The notes under the pieces are model-generated. The model was not told the DNA's origin. It searched no databases and saw nothing but the letters and a program-made list of their open reading frames with translations. DNA of 64,000 nucleotides from Blastocladiella emersonii ATCC 22665 (taxonomy: Eukaryota > Blastocladiomycota > Blastocladiomycetes > Blastocladiales > Blastocladiaceae). A program made the translations under genes and the position numbers. Below are positions 32,373 to 42,859 of the stretch, one piece after another. The stretch spans positions 1,302,001 through 1,366,000 of the forward strand of contig JANHCV010000002.1 of the NCBI GenBank assembly GCA_025594325.1, given 5' to 3'. Position 1 is the first letter of the stretch. Every line of letters begins with the position of its first letter.

Positions 32373-34261
32373 TCAGACGCCGTGGTCGTGGCCGTTGGTC
32401 GTGGCCGCCGCCGCCGCCGCTGCTGCTGCGGCCTTCTTGGCGCCCTTGGCCGCCTCCTCCTCGAGGATCTTGTCGAACTCGGCCTGCGCGGCCGCGAGCG
32501 TCTCGTCGGTCATGAGCTCGGCCGCGAGCGCGCCATGTTTCGCGCCGGCCGTGGTCCCGCCGGACGTGGGCCGCTTCGCGGCCTGGGCCTTGAGCCGCTT
32601 CTCGCGGGCGGCGGCCTCGAGGGCCTTTTCGCGCTTGGCCTCGCGCTCGAGCATCTGCGAAAACGCGGCCTTCTCGCCGGGCTGGATGCGGGCGAGCGAG
32701 TCGGACAGCTCGAGCAGCGTCGTGGACCCGTCGCGCGCCGACACGGCGACGACACGGCCGTGTTCCTGGACGCGCAGGGCGTGCACGGGGCTCGACCCGA
32801 CGGGCACCGTCAGCGTCGGCGCGTTCTGCTTGAACAGACAGTCCCACACGTCGATGCTGCCGTCGGCCTTGCCCGTGAAGAAGACCGAGGGGCGGACCGG
32901 CGACCAGCACCCGTCCGTCAGGTACGACGTGTGGTACCGCGTCGACAGGATATTGCTGCGCACGTCCTCGGACCACACCTTGGCCGACCAGTCGCCGACC
33001 GTCAAAAAGTTCTTGGTGAAGAACGGGTTGCGCTGCAGCGCGCGGACTGGGCCGAAGTGGCCAGAGTACGAGTGCGAGATGCGGTCGGCGGGCGTCTTGG
33101 CCTTTTTGTTGCACATGGCGATGAGGCCGGCTTCGGTGCCGACCATGAATTTCGTCGGCTATAAGCGCGCTAGTTAGTTCGATCCGATGAGCGGGAGGAA
33201 GCGCGCAAGCAAGTACCATGGTCGGCTCAAAGTCGAGCACGGTGCCGCCGACGATGCGCGCGTTCTTCTCGGCGTCGAGCATGAGCGACTCGGTGGGCTC
33301 GGACAGTTTGCGGATATCCCACCACAGGACCTGGCCGTCGGCCGAGGTGGAGAAGAACTCGGACCCGGTCTTGGACTGGACCCAGGCGACCGAGTAGACG
33401 ACGTCGCGGTGGGCCTTGTCGATGGCGCTGCTGTCGACGGGGTACGACCCTTTGCGGGTGTCCCAGTACGCGACGATGCCGTTGTAGCTCCCACCGACGA
33501 GGATGTGCGGGTCCTTGGGGTTGTACTTGATGCACACGAGCGGCGAGGCGGGCAGGATCGACTGGTCGGGCAGGTTCGGATTCTCAATGTCCCAGATGTA
33601 CGATTCGTACGTCATGCCCATGGGCGTGCGCTGGAAGTCGAGTACCGAGTAGGCCACGGCGATCTTGTTCCCGTCCTCGGGGTACCACGACAGCGCGGTC
33701 GCGGCGCGCTTGACCGGGTTCGGGTCGCGGTACACGTTGAGGGTCTTGGCCGACGGCGGGTCCGTGCTCAGCTCCTCCTTGACGTTGGTGAAGTACTCGC
33801 CGTAGATGTCGATGGCGTTGTTCTGCTTGATGGTGTGCTCGACCGTCTACTGCCGCTCGCGTGGTTAGCGGTGTTGCTGTGCTCGCTCGCGCGGATCAGC
33901 ACGCCGCGGGACGTGCCTCGCTCAGCGACTTGACGACGCGCATGTACTCCTCGTCCTTTTCGACCTTGCGGCGGTACCGCAGCGTGTGCTCGACGTCCGA
34001 GGCGTCGACATCCTTTGGCCACCCGCCCTCGGTGTGCTGGATGCCGACGTTGGCCATGACGATGGACTCGGTGTTGACCTCGTGCTCGCTCATCTCGGGC
34101 GCGGCCTGCATCTCGACCGTGATCGGGTTGCGCTCGACCACGGCGTCGGCGGCGGCCGCATCGGGCGCAATGTGCACGGTCAGGTCCGGCGGGCGGTCGC
34201 CCAGCAGCGGCTGGCGGCCAAACTCGCGGCGCTTCTTCTGGTAGACGTAGACGATTTCCAT
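32373..34261 (-). CDS. DNAI2: Axonemal outer-arm dynein intermediate chain 2
   Basis: Exons 34261-33917, 33846-33217 and 33158-32373 encode 586 aa. The start MEIVYVYQKKRREFG and the block EGGWPKDVD...LRYRRKVEKDEEY are diagnostic of DNAI2/IC69. EHTIKQNNAIDIYGEYF then leads into WD40 repeats (ATALSWYPEDGNKIAVAYS; SYIWDIENPN; GGSYNGIVAYWDTRKG; PTKFMVGTEAGLI; DVWDCLFKQN). The C-terminus is a charged Ala/Lys/Glu coiled coil. DNAI2 anchors outer dynein arms to axonemal doublets and is needed for flagellar beating. Its presence points to a swimming spore stage. Intron 1 must use a GC donor (GAG|GCACGT) to keep the frame and the conserved join; intron 2 is GTACTT...TATAG. Confidence 0.95.
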
Positions 34262-34536
34262 GGCTGATTGGTGGTCGCTTTGAGTGAAACGAGGAGGGAG
34301 AGGGAAGAAGTGGACGAGGTCAGTCCGCGGTGCGCGCCGGACGCGTCGCGCATCGCGACGCATGCCGGCAGGGGACGCGAGGCAGCACGTGAGCAAGAAC
34401 CGGAGACGCTTTTCTCGTCTCGCGCCTCTGCGATCGCTCCGCCGGCGCGCTCCGTTCCGCCTCCCCTCCGCTCTCCCTCGCCTCTCAACGCATCCGCCCA
34501 TCGCATCGCACTCGACTGAACACACATCCTCGCGTA

Positions 34537-36027
34537 ATGAACGGCCAGGCGCAGTTGCACCCGCACTACGCGCACGCCGGCGCCGCTCCGCCACCTCCAC
34601 CGCCGCCGCCGCAGGCCCACACCTACGCGGCTGCCATGAATTCCGCGCTGGCGCCGCACCGGCCGTCACACACGCACCAACACGGTGCGGGCGCCGCGCT
34701 CACCGCGTCCGCCGGTGGTGGCGCGCAGCTGAGCGTCAACTTCACGACGCTGCAGCCGTTCGCCGACGAGCGCATCGAGCTGCCGCCATCGGCCGCGCAC
34801 GTCGCGCCGACGGTGCTGATCGATCCGGTGGTCGAGGCGATCCGCAAGGCGTTCCCGGAGCGGTTTCTCGGGACGTGGCTGTACACGCACTCGTACTCGT
34901 CCTCCCCCTCCTCCGCCGATGGCTCGACCGACCCGCCGTGCGCGTCGGGCGTGCTGTTCCCGCCGCTCGAGCACCTCGTCAACGGCACGCTGCACGTGCG
35001 GATCCCCGCCTACCACCTGTCGTACAACAACCCGGCGGTGCGCCGCGCCGCCGTGTGGGGGACCGCCGTCTACACGGACGACTCGGACGTGGTCGCCATG
35101 CTCCTGCACGCCGGCAAGGTCACCCTGCCCGACCCCGTCCCGGAGAACACCCGGTCGGCGCCGTTCCACGCGCCGGGCGTCACGGACCTGCTCGTCAGCC
35201 TGCGCGTCTACCCGCGCCTCGAGCACTACCCCGGCACGCTCGCCAACCGCATCCGGTCGCGCGCGTGGGTCGACCACGACGGCGTGTCGCTCGTCATTGA
35301 GAAGGTGACGCCGCTGCAGGTACGCTGTTTGGGATTGACGCGTTCGGTGGGTAAAGGCTAAAACGCGTCCCGTGTGTAGCGCGGCGAAGCCTTACGCGCT
35401 GTAGGCCGGCGCACGCGCAAGCTGCTGCTGGGCCAGCGCCTGCGGATGCACGCGTGGGCGGTGCGCCGCGGGCGGCTCGCCGTCGAGGACCTGGGCGATG
35501 CGCGCGTCGGGTTCACGCCCGAGGGCATGCCGGCGCTCGTCTACACGCCCGACCTCGCGCCCACGCTCTCTGGCCGCGCGTTCGCCGTGCAGCAGGAGCA
35601 CCACGACCGGTACATCTTTGACCCGGTCCGCACCAAGGCCGGCGACACGACGTACGCGCTGCGGCGCGTCGCCCTGGTGGGGGATGGCGACGAGGCCAAG
35701 GCGACGCTCGTCATCACCGACGCGGCGTGGTCGTGCGACGTGGTGTTCCGCGACGACGGGATCGAGGTCACTGGGTCCGTCGACGTCGACGGCGTCACGG
35801 TCCGCAAGCGCGTGTTTGTCCGTGTCGACCGCGTCTGGTTCGTGCACTCGGCGACCGACGGCGGAAAGACCAAGTCGAGGCCAAGCAGCCGGTCCAGCGG
35901 TGGGGAGCAGCAGCCATCGGCGGCGACGGCGTCCACGGCCGCCGCGGCCGAGACTGCACCACCAACAGTACCAGAACCGGCTGCGCCCGCCAAGGACGCG
36001 GCCCCACCATCCTCGTCGTCGTCCTGA
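34537..36027 (+). CDS. RXT3: Rxt3-type subunit of the Rpd3L histone deacetylase complex
   Basis: Exons 34537-35319 and 35380-36027 (60-bp intron GTACGC...TGTAG) give 476 aa. An Ala/Pro/His-rich N-terminus leads to the Rxt3 domain (about 120-260): LHVRIPAYHLSYNNPAVRRAAVWGT, then YTDDSDVVAMLLHAGK, DLLVSLRVYPRLEHYPGT and SRAWVDHDG are the family's marks. The second exon continues with a beta-rich region (HDRYIFDPVRTKAGDTTYAL) and ends in Ser/Ala/Pro low complexity. Rxt3 is a nuclear component of the large Rpd3/Sin3 deacetylase that represses transcription. It is divergent from DNAI2 over 275 bp. Confidence 0.85.
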
Positions 36028-36156
36028 CGCTGCCCTCCTGTCCATTTTGCTCGCCAGTACAACTACAACTGTTTTGCCTTCCTCGCTGTGCCACCACCGC
36101 TCACGACGTCTCCCGCTCTCTCCGTGATCCGCAACCACTACTCCCATGCAATTCCA

Positions 36157-37723
36157 ATGGAGCGCAACCAGCGCAACTACCCGCAACGCACCCACCAGCA
36201 ATCGCGCGGCCGCGGCCGCGGCCGTGGTCGTGGCCGAGGTGGCAGCGGCGGGAGCTCTCGCAGCGGCATCCGCGACGAGCGCGCCGACATGACCCTCGTC
36301 GAGCCCGTATACCGCCGCCCCGCCTCCGCTTCCGCCCCTGCCGCCGCCGCGCCAGAACCCGGCCAGCCGCCCGCGCTGCCCGGCTTCTACTGGGACCCCG
36401 TCCGCAAGCGCTACTTTCGCGAGTCGAGGGACCACCCGCGGCCCGTCACTCCTGTTTCTACCGTGCCCGCTATGGCATCCGTGTCACCGAAACCGGCGAT
36501 CGAGAAGAAGCGTGAGCCGCAACGCCGGTACCGGTCGCTGCACCGGCTCGTCGCCGCGCGCGAGCTCGGGCTCGGGTGCATGTTCGCCGACCCCGCGGCG
36601 GCGATCTACCCGCGCGTCCTGACGTGTGCGCCCGCGGCGGCGAGGAAGCCGGTCGTGGTCGGTGTCGCGGGGCAGTGGTGGGACCATGGCACGTCGCCGG
36701 GGCTGCTCTACTGCGCGGCGGCGAGGAGGTTGGTCGGGACGCATCCGCGAGGGATCTGGTACGCCAGATTGCGGAAGGAGGGGATGATGGCGGAGTTGTT
36801 GACTTGGTGAGCGTAGCGAGTACATCTACAAGGACCAGCGGATCCCGTTTGTCCGACCGTGGATCGAGTTTGACGACGCTGCAGGGACCACGTCGCTCGC
36901 TGCGTATGGCGACCTCATCGTGTACGCTGTTGTCTCGCCGCCTCGCTACCTGAGCCGTCCACTCACCTTTCACCCCAACTTTAGCGCGGGCACCACCTCG
37001 ACCGCGTCCGGCCGGAGCTCGCTGTACCTCGCCGACCCACTACACAACGACCTCGACCGCATCACGACCTTCTCCGGCCACGCCGTCCTGTGCGTTACCT
37101 CGACCCCCGCAACGCTCCACGGCGTTGGCCTGACGCGCAGCACGTACGCCGCCGTGGACCCGTCGCGCGGCAAAGTCGTGTACCGCGCGACGCTCAAATC
37201 CGACCCGCTCGCCACCACCGCCCTCGACGCCCACGTCTTTGCCGCCGGCACGCGCGACGGCCGCGTACATCTCATCGACACGCGCGCGCGGCGCGTGGCC
37301 GCGGCGTACGCGTCGCCGCACTCGCGGAGGCGGAACAGCGATGAACTGGCGGGCGAAGAGGTCGTCTGGCCCGTATCCGCGCTCGTCCCGGACGGGGAAG
37401 CGGGCAGCGGCGTTGTGGTGCTGCACCGCGGCGCGGGGCGTGTCGGTGTGTTGGTGCCCGGGTACGGCCAGGTGCGCGTTGAGGCGCCCGAGGCCGATCA
37501 GGACCCGGCGGCGGCGATGGCGGTCCTGGGTGCCGCGCACGACCCCGAGTTTGGCGGCGTCGTGTGCGCACAGCCGCCGGGGAAGCCGTGGCTCCGTGTC
37601 TCGGCGAGCAGGCAGGCCGTGGTGCAGGAGTGGGCGGGGGTCGGCAGCGACAAGAGCTGCAGCGGGGTCGCCGTAGTTGGCGACGGCGGCGGGTGGGGCG
37701 TGCTGGGCGTGCACGCCGAGTAG
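36157..37723 (+). CDS. DCAF4: DCAF4-like WD40 protein (CUL4-DDB1 substrate receptor)
   Basis: Exons 36157-36758, 36817-36921 and 36985-37723 give 481 aa. The N-terminus has an alternating Arg-Gly tract. The peptide ALPGFYWDPVRKRYFRES matches the DCAF4/WDR21 start motif (LPGYYYD...NRYFR). WD40-like blades follow (YGDLIVAGTTS...SSLYLADP; TTALDAHVFAAGTRDGRVHLIDTRARR; ...WLRVSASRQAVVQEW). DCAF4 family members recruit targets to CUL4-DDB1 ubiquitin ligases. The third-exon acceptor was chosen because LIV|AGTTS restores a normal blade; the 63-bp intron is in frame without a stop, so retention would add 21 residues. It lies 130 bp after RXT3 and converges on PHB1. Confidence 0.75.
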
Positions 37724-37796
37724 GAGGGAGGATTGAGGGATTGAAAAATACATTTTTGCCGTGGAATGGAGGCACACAAAAACTCGACGGTCTCGA

Positions 37797-38730
37797 TTAC
37801 ATGCGGAGGTTGAGCAGCATGCCGGGTCCGCTGCTCGCGGCGGCCCCACCAGCGCCCGCGGCGCCCGCACCGCCCGAGGGCAGGTAAGTGACGTTGGGCG
37901 AGTTGGCGAGGGTCGAGGCAATGTCGCGCGAGGCCTCGATGCGGCGGAACTCGACGAGGCCCGGGCCGGCCTTGCCGAGGGCCGACGAGATGACCTCGGC
38001 GGCCTGGGCGTTGCCCTCGGCGCGGATGATGGCGGCCTGCTTCTCCTGCTCGGCCTTCTCGACAATGAACTTGGCGCGCTCGGCCTCCTGCTGGGCAATC
38101 TGCTTCTGCTCGACGGCGGACGTGAACTCCTTGCCGAACGACAGGTGCGTGATGGAGACATCCTCGAGCTGGATCTTGAACTCGTTGGCGCGCAGGTGCA
38201 GCTCCTCGCGGATGCGCTCGGACACGAGCTCGCGCTGCGTGATGAGCTCGCTGGCGTCGAACTGCGCGACGATCGCCTTGAGCACCTCGTTACCGATGGA
38301 CGGCAGCACGCGCTCGTCGTAGTCCATGCCGAGCTTCTGGTAGATCTCGGGCAGCCGCTGCACGTCGGGCTTGTGCAGCACGCGCAGTGTCAGCGACACC
38401 ATCTGCATGTCGCGCGACCCGGTCGTCGTCGAGATGTTGCGCGGGCGCGTGCGCACGTCGTAGATGATGGGACGCTGCAGCCACGGCACCACAAAGTGCG
38501 TGCCCTCGCCCACCACGTCGGGGCGCACACCCTTGAGGCGGTCGAAGATGATGGCGCGCTGGCCACCCTGGACTAGACACGATGAAGAGGATTCGGCGTT
38601 GATCCTGTGTTCATAAAGCACAGTAAGAGTAGCGGGACCCACCATCGTACATGGCGGCCTGGGCCACCGAGGCCATGGCGCCGAGGCCAATGGCGATCTG
38701 CGTGAAGCGGTCGACGAAGCGCGATGCCAT
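37797..38730 (-). CDS. PHB1: Prohibitin-1
   Basis: Exons 38730-38643 and 38572-37797 give 287 aa. A hydrophobic N-terminal anchor ([21 protein letters not shown]) precedes the SPFH domain: [71 protein letters not shown] in part. A coiled coil then has [23 protein letters not shown]. The end is Gly/Ala-rich, longer than in yeast. Prohibitin-1 forms ring complexes with prohibitin-2 in the mitochondrial inner membrane, stabilising respiratory subunits and regulating m-AAA protease. The 70-bp intron uses GTGGGT...TCTAG, which restores AAMYDVQGGQRA. Stops of PHB1 and DCAF4 are 73 bp apart. Confidence 0.95.
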
Positions 38731-38972
38731 GGTGGTGTTGGATACGTTGCAGCGAGTGCCGATTCGTTGATGCGTTCCCGGCGGCGAGGGATCGGCGGAG
38801 AAGCGAGGCAACGCAACGCGCGGCGCGGCGCGAGCAGCCGAAGGGCCCTTCAACACGGCCGCGTGGCACCAGCTGACCGCCGCCGATCGCCGACGCGTCG
38901 CCGCTTCGAGTCAGCCGCGCCAACGCGTTCGCTCACTCTCTCCGAGTCCCCAACAACTCACCCAGTAAAGCA

Positions 38973-39849
38973 ATGGCACCGACCTGGATCCCGCTCGAGT
39001 CCAACCCCGACGTCCTCAACGAGCTGCTCGTCAAGCTCGGCGCATCGTCCAGCTTCACGTTCCAGGACGTGTTCGGCCTCGACGTGAGTGGACCTCCCCT
39101 GCTCGGCTACTTCCTGAGACGCTGACCATCTTGTCGCGACAGGATGAGCTCCTCGCTATGGTCCCGCCTGCCATCGCCGTGATCCTGCTCTTCCCAATTA
39201 CCGAGAAGGTACGCGCCCACGCCTCCCGCCCATCCCGCCACTCGCTGCTCACACACGCCGACAGTACGAGAGCTTCCGCCGCACCGAGCAGGCCGAGCTC
39301 GCGCGCACGGGCCAGCCGGGGCTCCCCGCGTCCACCTACTTCATGCGCCAGACGGTCGGCAACGCGTGCGGCACCGTGGCCGTGCTGCACACGCTGCTCA
39401 ACAACGCCGACCGCGTTGTTGCGCCCGGTACCCCGCTCGCCGATATTCTCGCGGCAACGCGCTCGCTCAACCCCGACGAGCGCGCCAAGTACCTCGAGGA
39501 CGGCGAGACGGTCGCGTCCATCCACTCGCAGGTCGCCCAGCAGGGCCAGACCGCCGCGCCCGACGCCAACGAGGACGTGGACCTCCACTTTGTCGCGTTT
39601 GTCAACGTCGACGGCCACATTGTCGAGCTCGACGGCCGCAAGCCGTTTGCGATCGACCACGGCGCCGTGGATGCTGAGAACCCGGCGCTGCTTCCCGTAC
39701 GTTGCCCATGGCGTTTCTGCGGACTCATGACTTACTGACACTCGCTTGCTTGCGCGTAGAACGTGGCTCGCGTCGTGCGCAAGTTCATGGAGCGCGACCC
39801 GGGCAACATGCAGTTCACCCTCATGGCGCTCGCTGCCGCCGACTTTTGA
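38973..39849 (+). CDS. UCHL3: Ubiquitin C-terminal hydrolase, UCHL3/Yuh1 type
   Basis: Four exons (38973-39083, 39143-39208, 39265-39696, 39760-39849) encode 232 aa, the family's usual size. Visible signatures are WIPLESNPDVLNELLVKLG at the start, oxyanion-hole Gln and catalytic Cys in QTVGNACGT (C94), then LHFVAFVNVDGHIVELDGRKP with catalytic His and Asp. UCHL3-type enzymes cut small adducts from the C-terminus of ubiquitin and Nedd8/Rub1. Introns are 56-63 bp with GTGAG, GTACG and GTACG donors. It converges on the ABC ATPase gene with just 36 bp between stops. Confidence 0.95.
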
Positions 39850-39885
39850 GTCTCATGTACCGCAACACGATCTCGATTATGGTGA

Positions 39886-40740
39886 CTACTCTGGACTGCT
39901 CCCGCGCCGCGACCCCGACGTCGACGCGAAACTCGGCGGCGCTGAGCTCGCCTTGTCGAGCCGCAAAATGTGCGTCGCGACGCGCGCCGCCTGCTCCTCG
40001 CTGTGCGTCACCCACAGACAGCTGCCGTGCGCCCGAAGCGTCTCCTCGACCAGCAGCGTCGAGTCTGGGTCGAGCGCCGACGTCGGCTCTACAACGTAGT
40101 GGCGGGTGAGTCGCGCTGGGAGCGAAGAGTACAAAGAGGGCGTACCATCGAGCAGCAGCAGGTCCGGGTTGAGCGCGACGCCAATCGCCAGCATGATCCG
40201 CTGTGCCTCGCCACCCGACAGCTCCGTGAAGGGCTTCTGCCACAGCGCCGCGGGCACGTTCCACTGCTCGGCGAGGTCGACTGGGTCCTGGTGCCGCTCG
40301 CGCCGCGCGGCCTGTGCGCCGTACCGCGTCACTTCGGCAAAGAACTCGGCCGGCGTCGAGCGCATCAGCGGCGGGCGCTGCGGCACGTACATGGCGCGCG
40401 TTCGCCACTGCGTCGTGCCGAGGTCGGCGGGAGATCTGCGTCGTGGTTGTCGTCAGAGTGGGATCGGATAAGAGTGAAGGTGAATGGCGTACTTTCCGTC
40501 CAGCGTCACGACGCCCGAGTCGAACGTGTCGAGCCCAGCGATGCAGCGTAGTAGCGTTGATTTGCTAACGGTCCCTCATGTCAGTCACGGCGCGCATGAG
40601 CAGCCGGGTCCCGCAGAGCCGTACCCTGTCCCGCTCGGCCCCATCACGGCGACCACGGCCGGCGTCAGCGAGGCGTCGAGCTCAAACGACACGTTCGCAA
40701 AGAGCGGCGCCTTGGTCGCGTTGTCTAGCTTCAGATACAT
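39886..40740 (-). CDS. Lone ABC-type ATPase subunit (STAR1/FetA-like)
   Basis: Exons 40740-40625, 40564-40493, 40435-40146 and 40088-39886 sum to 681 nt, 226 aa. It is one nucleotide-binding domain without membrane segments: Walker A GPSGTGKST (split by intron 1), Q-loop AMYVPQRPP, signature LSGGEAQR, Walker B LLLLDEPTSALD (split by intron 3) and switch His in LWVTHSEEQ. Single ATPase polypeptides are rare among fungal ABC proteins. The closest pattern I recognise is plant STAR1 and bacterial FetA/YbbL, which pair with a separate UPF0014 membrane subunit (metal/UDP-sugar export). No partner is visible in the window. Every ATPase motif is intact. It is divergent from the DWW gene by 136 bp. 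Confidence 0.82.
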
Positions 40741-40876
40741 TTCAGCAAGTCGTGCGCTCGTGCGCGAGTTCCATGGGTTGTCCGAGTGGGGAGCCCGAGC
40801 AAGGGTGAGCGACCGCGGCAGTCAAGACGGCGCAACACGCTCACAGCCGGTCCTCGCTCTCTCTCATCTCGCGATC

Positions 40877-42274
40877 ATGGAAACGAATGAACTGCCACCG
40901 AGGGCGGCACCACACTTGCCGCTCGAGCTCATCGACGCTACCCTGGCGCAGTGCATCCGCGAAGAGCGTGACGACGACACCGAGGACGACCACGCTTCTT
41001 ACTTGCGACCCTACCTTGGTGTCGCGCCCGGTCTCGTCCTCGCACATCGTGCTGCTTTCTCGGCCTTTCCGCACGCGGATCTCGAGGCCGCAACGCGGTC
41101 GGGTCGGCTTGACGTCCTGAACATGTGGGCGAGCCTCGACGCCGTCTTGCGGGCCAGCATTCTCAGCTGGACCAGGACATCGCGCATCTTCGAGTGTGCG
41201 AGCCGAAGCGGGAACCCCGACGTGCTGAACTTTTGGGTGGACGCGCACCGCCGGCTCGGGATCCCGATCCAGTACACGCGTCACGCACTCGACTTTGCAG
41301 CAGACTCGCTCCTGTCGGAATCTCGTCCGGGCTCGCTCGTGCAAACTGCCGAGGACGCAACTCTTGCGGTCCTGGACTGGTGGGTCGCCCGCCACGTCGA
41401 GGACCCGGCCAGCTTCCCGGACCTACCGCACACCAACGCTCCGGCAGACCGCGCCTCGCGACACGGCCACGCTCGCGTGCTTGACTGGTGGCTCTCGTTC
41501 ACTCAATCCCGCGGACTCGAGTTCCAGTACTCTTCAGCTGCGGTCGACTTGGCTGCAAAAAACGGTCACCTCCACGTCCTCGAGTGGTGGCGCAAGCACG
41601 TCAGCACGGGAACGCTCAAGCTTGCGTCTCACTCGTCCATTAAAAACTTGACAAAAGCGGGCCGCACCGACTTGCTCGACTGGTGGGTGCACACGACCCA
41701 GTGGCCGATCCCCAAGTTGGCTGCGGGTGTTGCCATCGGTGAAGCGGGTCAAGTCGAGGTCTTGGGTTGGTGGTGGAACCACGCGCCTGCAGTTGTAGCG
41801 CACCAATACGAACCTTTGCTGACCCCGGCGCAAGCGTTCCCGCTGCTTCCGTACCGGGCACGAAGCGTGGACCAAGCGTCGATCCGCGGCGACTTTCCCG
41901 TACTTGATTGGTGGCTCGCTCGCGCCGCAGAGTATGCCATGCCGCCCGCCGACTTAATCCGCTACTCGTCGCTCGCCGTTGACCGCGCGCCGTCCGTCGC
42001 CGTGCTCAAGTTGTGGAAGGCGAGTGGGCTTCCGCTACTTCGCACGCACGATTGCCTCCTGTACGCAAGTAAAGGTGGCCGGATCGACTTGCTCGAGTGG
42101 CATCTCAATGGGCCAGGAGCCCACCTGCCCACGCAAGACCGCCGCACTGAACAGCCGATCCAGACGCCAATTAGGCCAGCGGCGGGCGTGATTGACACGG
42201 CGGGGAACCCAGAAACCGCGGCGTGGTGGACCGCGTACTGCCAGAAACGCTTCCAGGACTCGTTGTTGCGATAA
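40877..42274 (+). CDS. DWW-repeat (ankyrin-like) protein with F-box-like N-terminus
   Basis: An intact single-exon frame of 465 aa. The start METNELPP and LPLELIDATLAQCI resemble an F-box-like helix. About ten ~30-40-residue repeats follow, each with the pattern A.SGHxxVLDWW (examples SRSGNPDVLNFWV, SRHGHARVLDWWL, AKNGHLHVLEWWR, GEAGQVEVLGWWW). This is an ankyrin-like solenoid with two Trp at the helix end. Such proteins probably act as adaptors that recruit targets to SCF ubiquitin ligases, but that is inference. Codon use is less GC-extreme than in neighbouring core genes. The same family is seen as a pseudogene at 54124-57223, and the METNE start recurs at 49762. Confidence 0.8.
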   Translation: METNELPPRAAPHLPLELIDATLAQCIREERDDDTEDDHASYLRPYLGVAPGLVLAHRAAFSAFPHADLEAATRSGRLDVLNMWASLDAVLRASILSWTRTSRIFECASRSGNPDVLNFWVDAHRRLGIPIQYTRHALDFAADSLLSESRPGSLVQTAEDATLAVLDWWVARHVEDPASFPDLPHTNAPADRASRHGHARVLDWWLSFTQSRGLEFQYSSAAVDLAAKNGHLHVLEWWRKHVSTGTLKLASHSSIKNLTKAGRTDLLDWWVHTTQWPIPKLAAGVAIGEAGQVEVLGWWWNHAPAVVAHQYEPLLTPAQAFPLLPYRARSVDQASIRGDFPVLDWWLARAAEYAMPPADLIRYSSLAVDRAPSVAVLKLWKASGLPLLRTHDCLLYASKGGRIDLLEWHLNGPGAHLPTQDRRTEQPIQTPIRPAAGVIDTAGNPETAAWWTAYCQKRFQDSLLR

Positions 42275-42419
42275 CAGATTTGCCGCGACCGCCCCACCGC
42301 TCGTCCCTATCAGCTCGCACGGGCACTTTAAGACGGCGGTGAACGCGCTGGAGCAGCTGTACCGGCAGTCGGTGACGGCGCCGCGCCGCGTGCAGCTTGC
42401 GCGCGAAGAACGCGATTGA
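42192..42419 (+). pseudogene. Possible HAPSTR1-like C-terminal fragment
   Basis: Just after the DWW stop, a frame ends in HGHFKTAVNALEQLYRQSVTA. This resembles the conserved AxxALxxLYRxSV core of the HAPSTR1/C16orf72 family. It has no own start and stops soon after (REERD), so it looks like a fragment. The part before about 42275 is the shadow of the DWW gene. The resemblance is short and may be chance. Confidence 0.25.
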
Positions 42420-42567
42420 CACGCCATCGTGCTCCGCGATCTACCGCAGTCGTCGCTCTCTCGCCATAATATACGTTTAGAGTCGAATGATCAGCGGCGC
42501 CCGGAGGTAACACGTCTGGAAGAACTTCTCCTCAACCCTGCGCTGAAATGCAATCATGATCGGCGCG

Positions 42568-42627
42568 ACGCGTCTCGCGTTCGACGCGTGACTGATCAGT
42601 GATCACGCGCTTTTTGCGACGCGTCTC
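42568..42627. promoter_or_regulatory. Pair of ACGCGTCTC motifs
   Basis: Two copies of ACGCGTCTC lie at 42568-42576 and 42619-42627, both on the + strand, next to TGATCAGTGATCACGCG-like palindromic sequence. ACGCGT is the core of the MluI cell-cycle box in yeasts; use here is inference. Other intergenic copies are described under findings. Confidence 0.3.
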
Positions 42628-42859
42628 CCGAGGTCGCGTTCTTGCTTGCGCTTTGGACCATCTCCCGGCACGTTGAAGAAAAAAGAAACGGAAGCGTAAT
42701 CGAAACAAAAAAGGTTAGGTTCCTCAATCTACATCGAGGCGAGACGGGGATCACGTTGTGGGCAGGATGACGAGAAGGGGCCGGCAGCAGGGTGTCGATT
42801 CACGGGAGCCTTGCAATTCAAACGCAGTTCAACTGCCGCCGCCGGTCCTCGCTGATGCT

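Noticed and set aside
30436-33735. 1,099-aa minus-strand frame spanning DNAI2 exon 2 and the JmjC gene
   Set aside because: Only its first ~200 residues are DNAI2; it then reads through an intron into a shadow of the JmjC gene.
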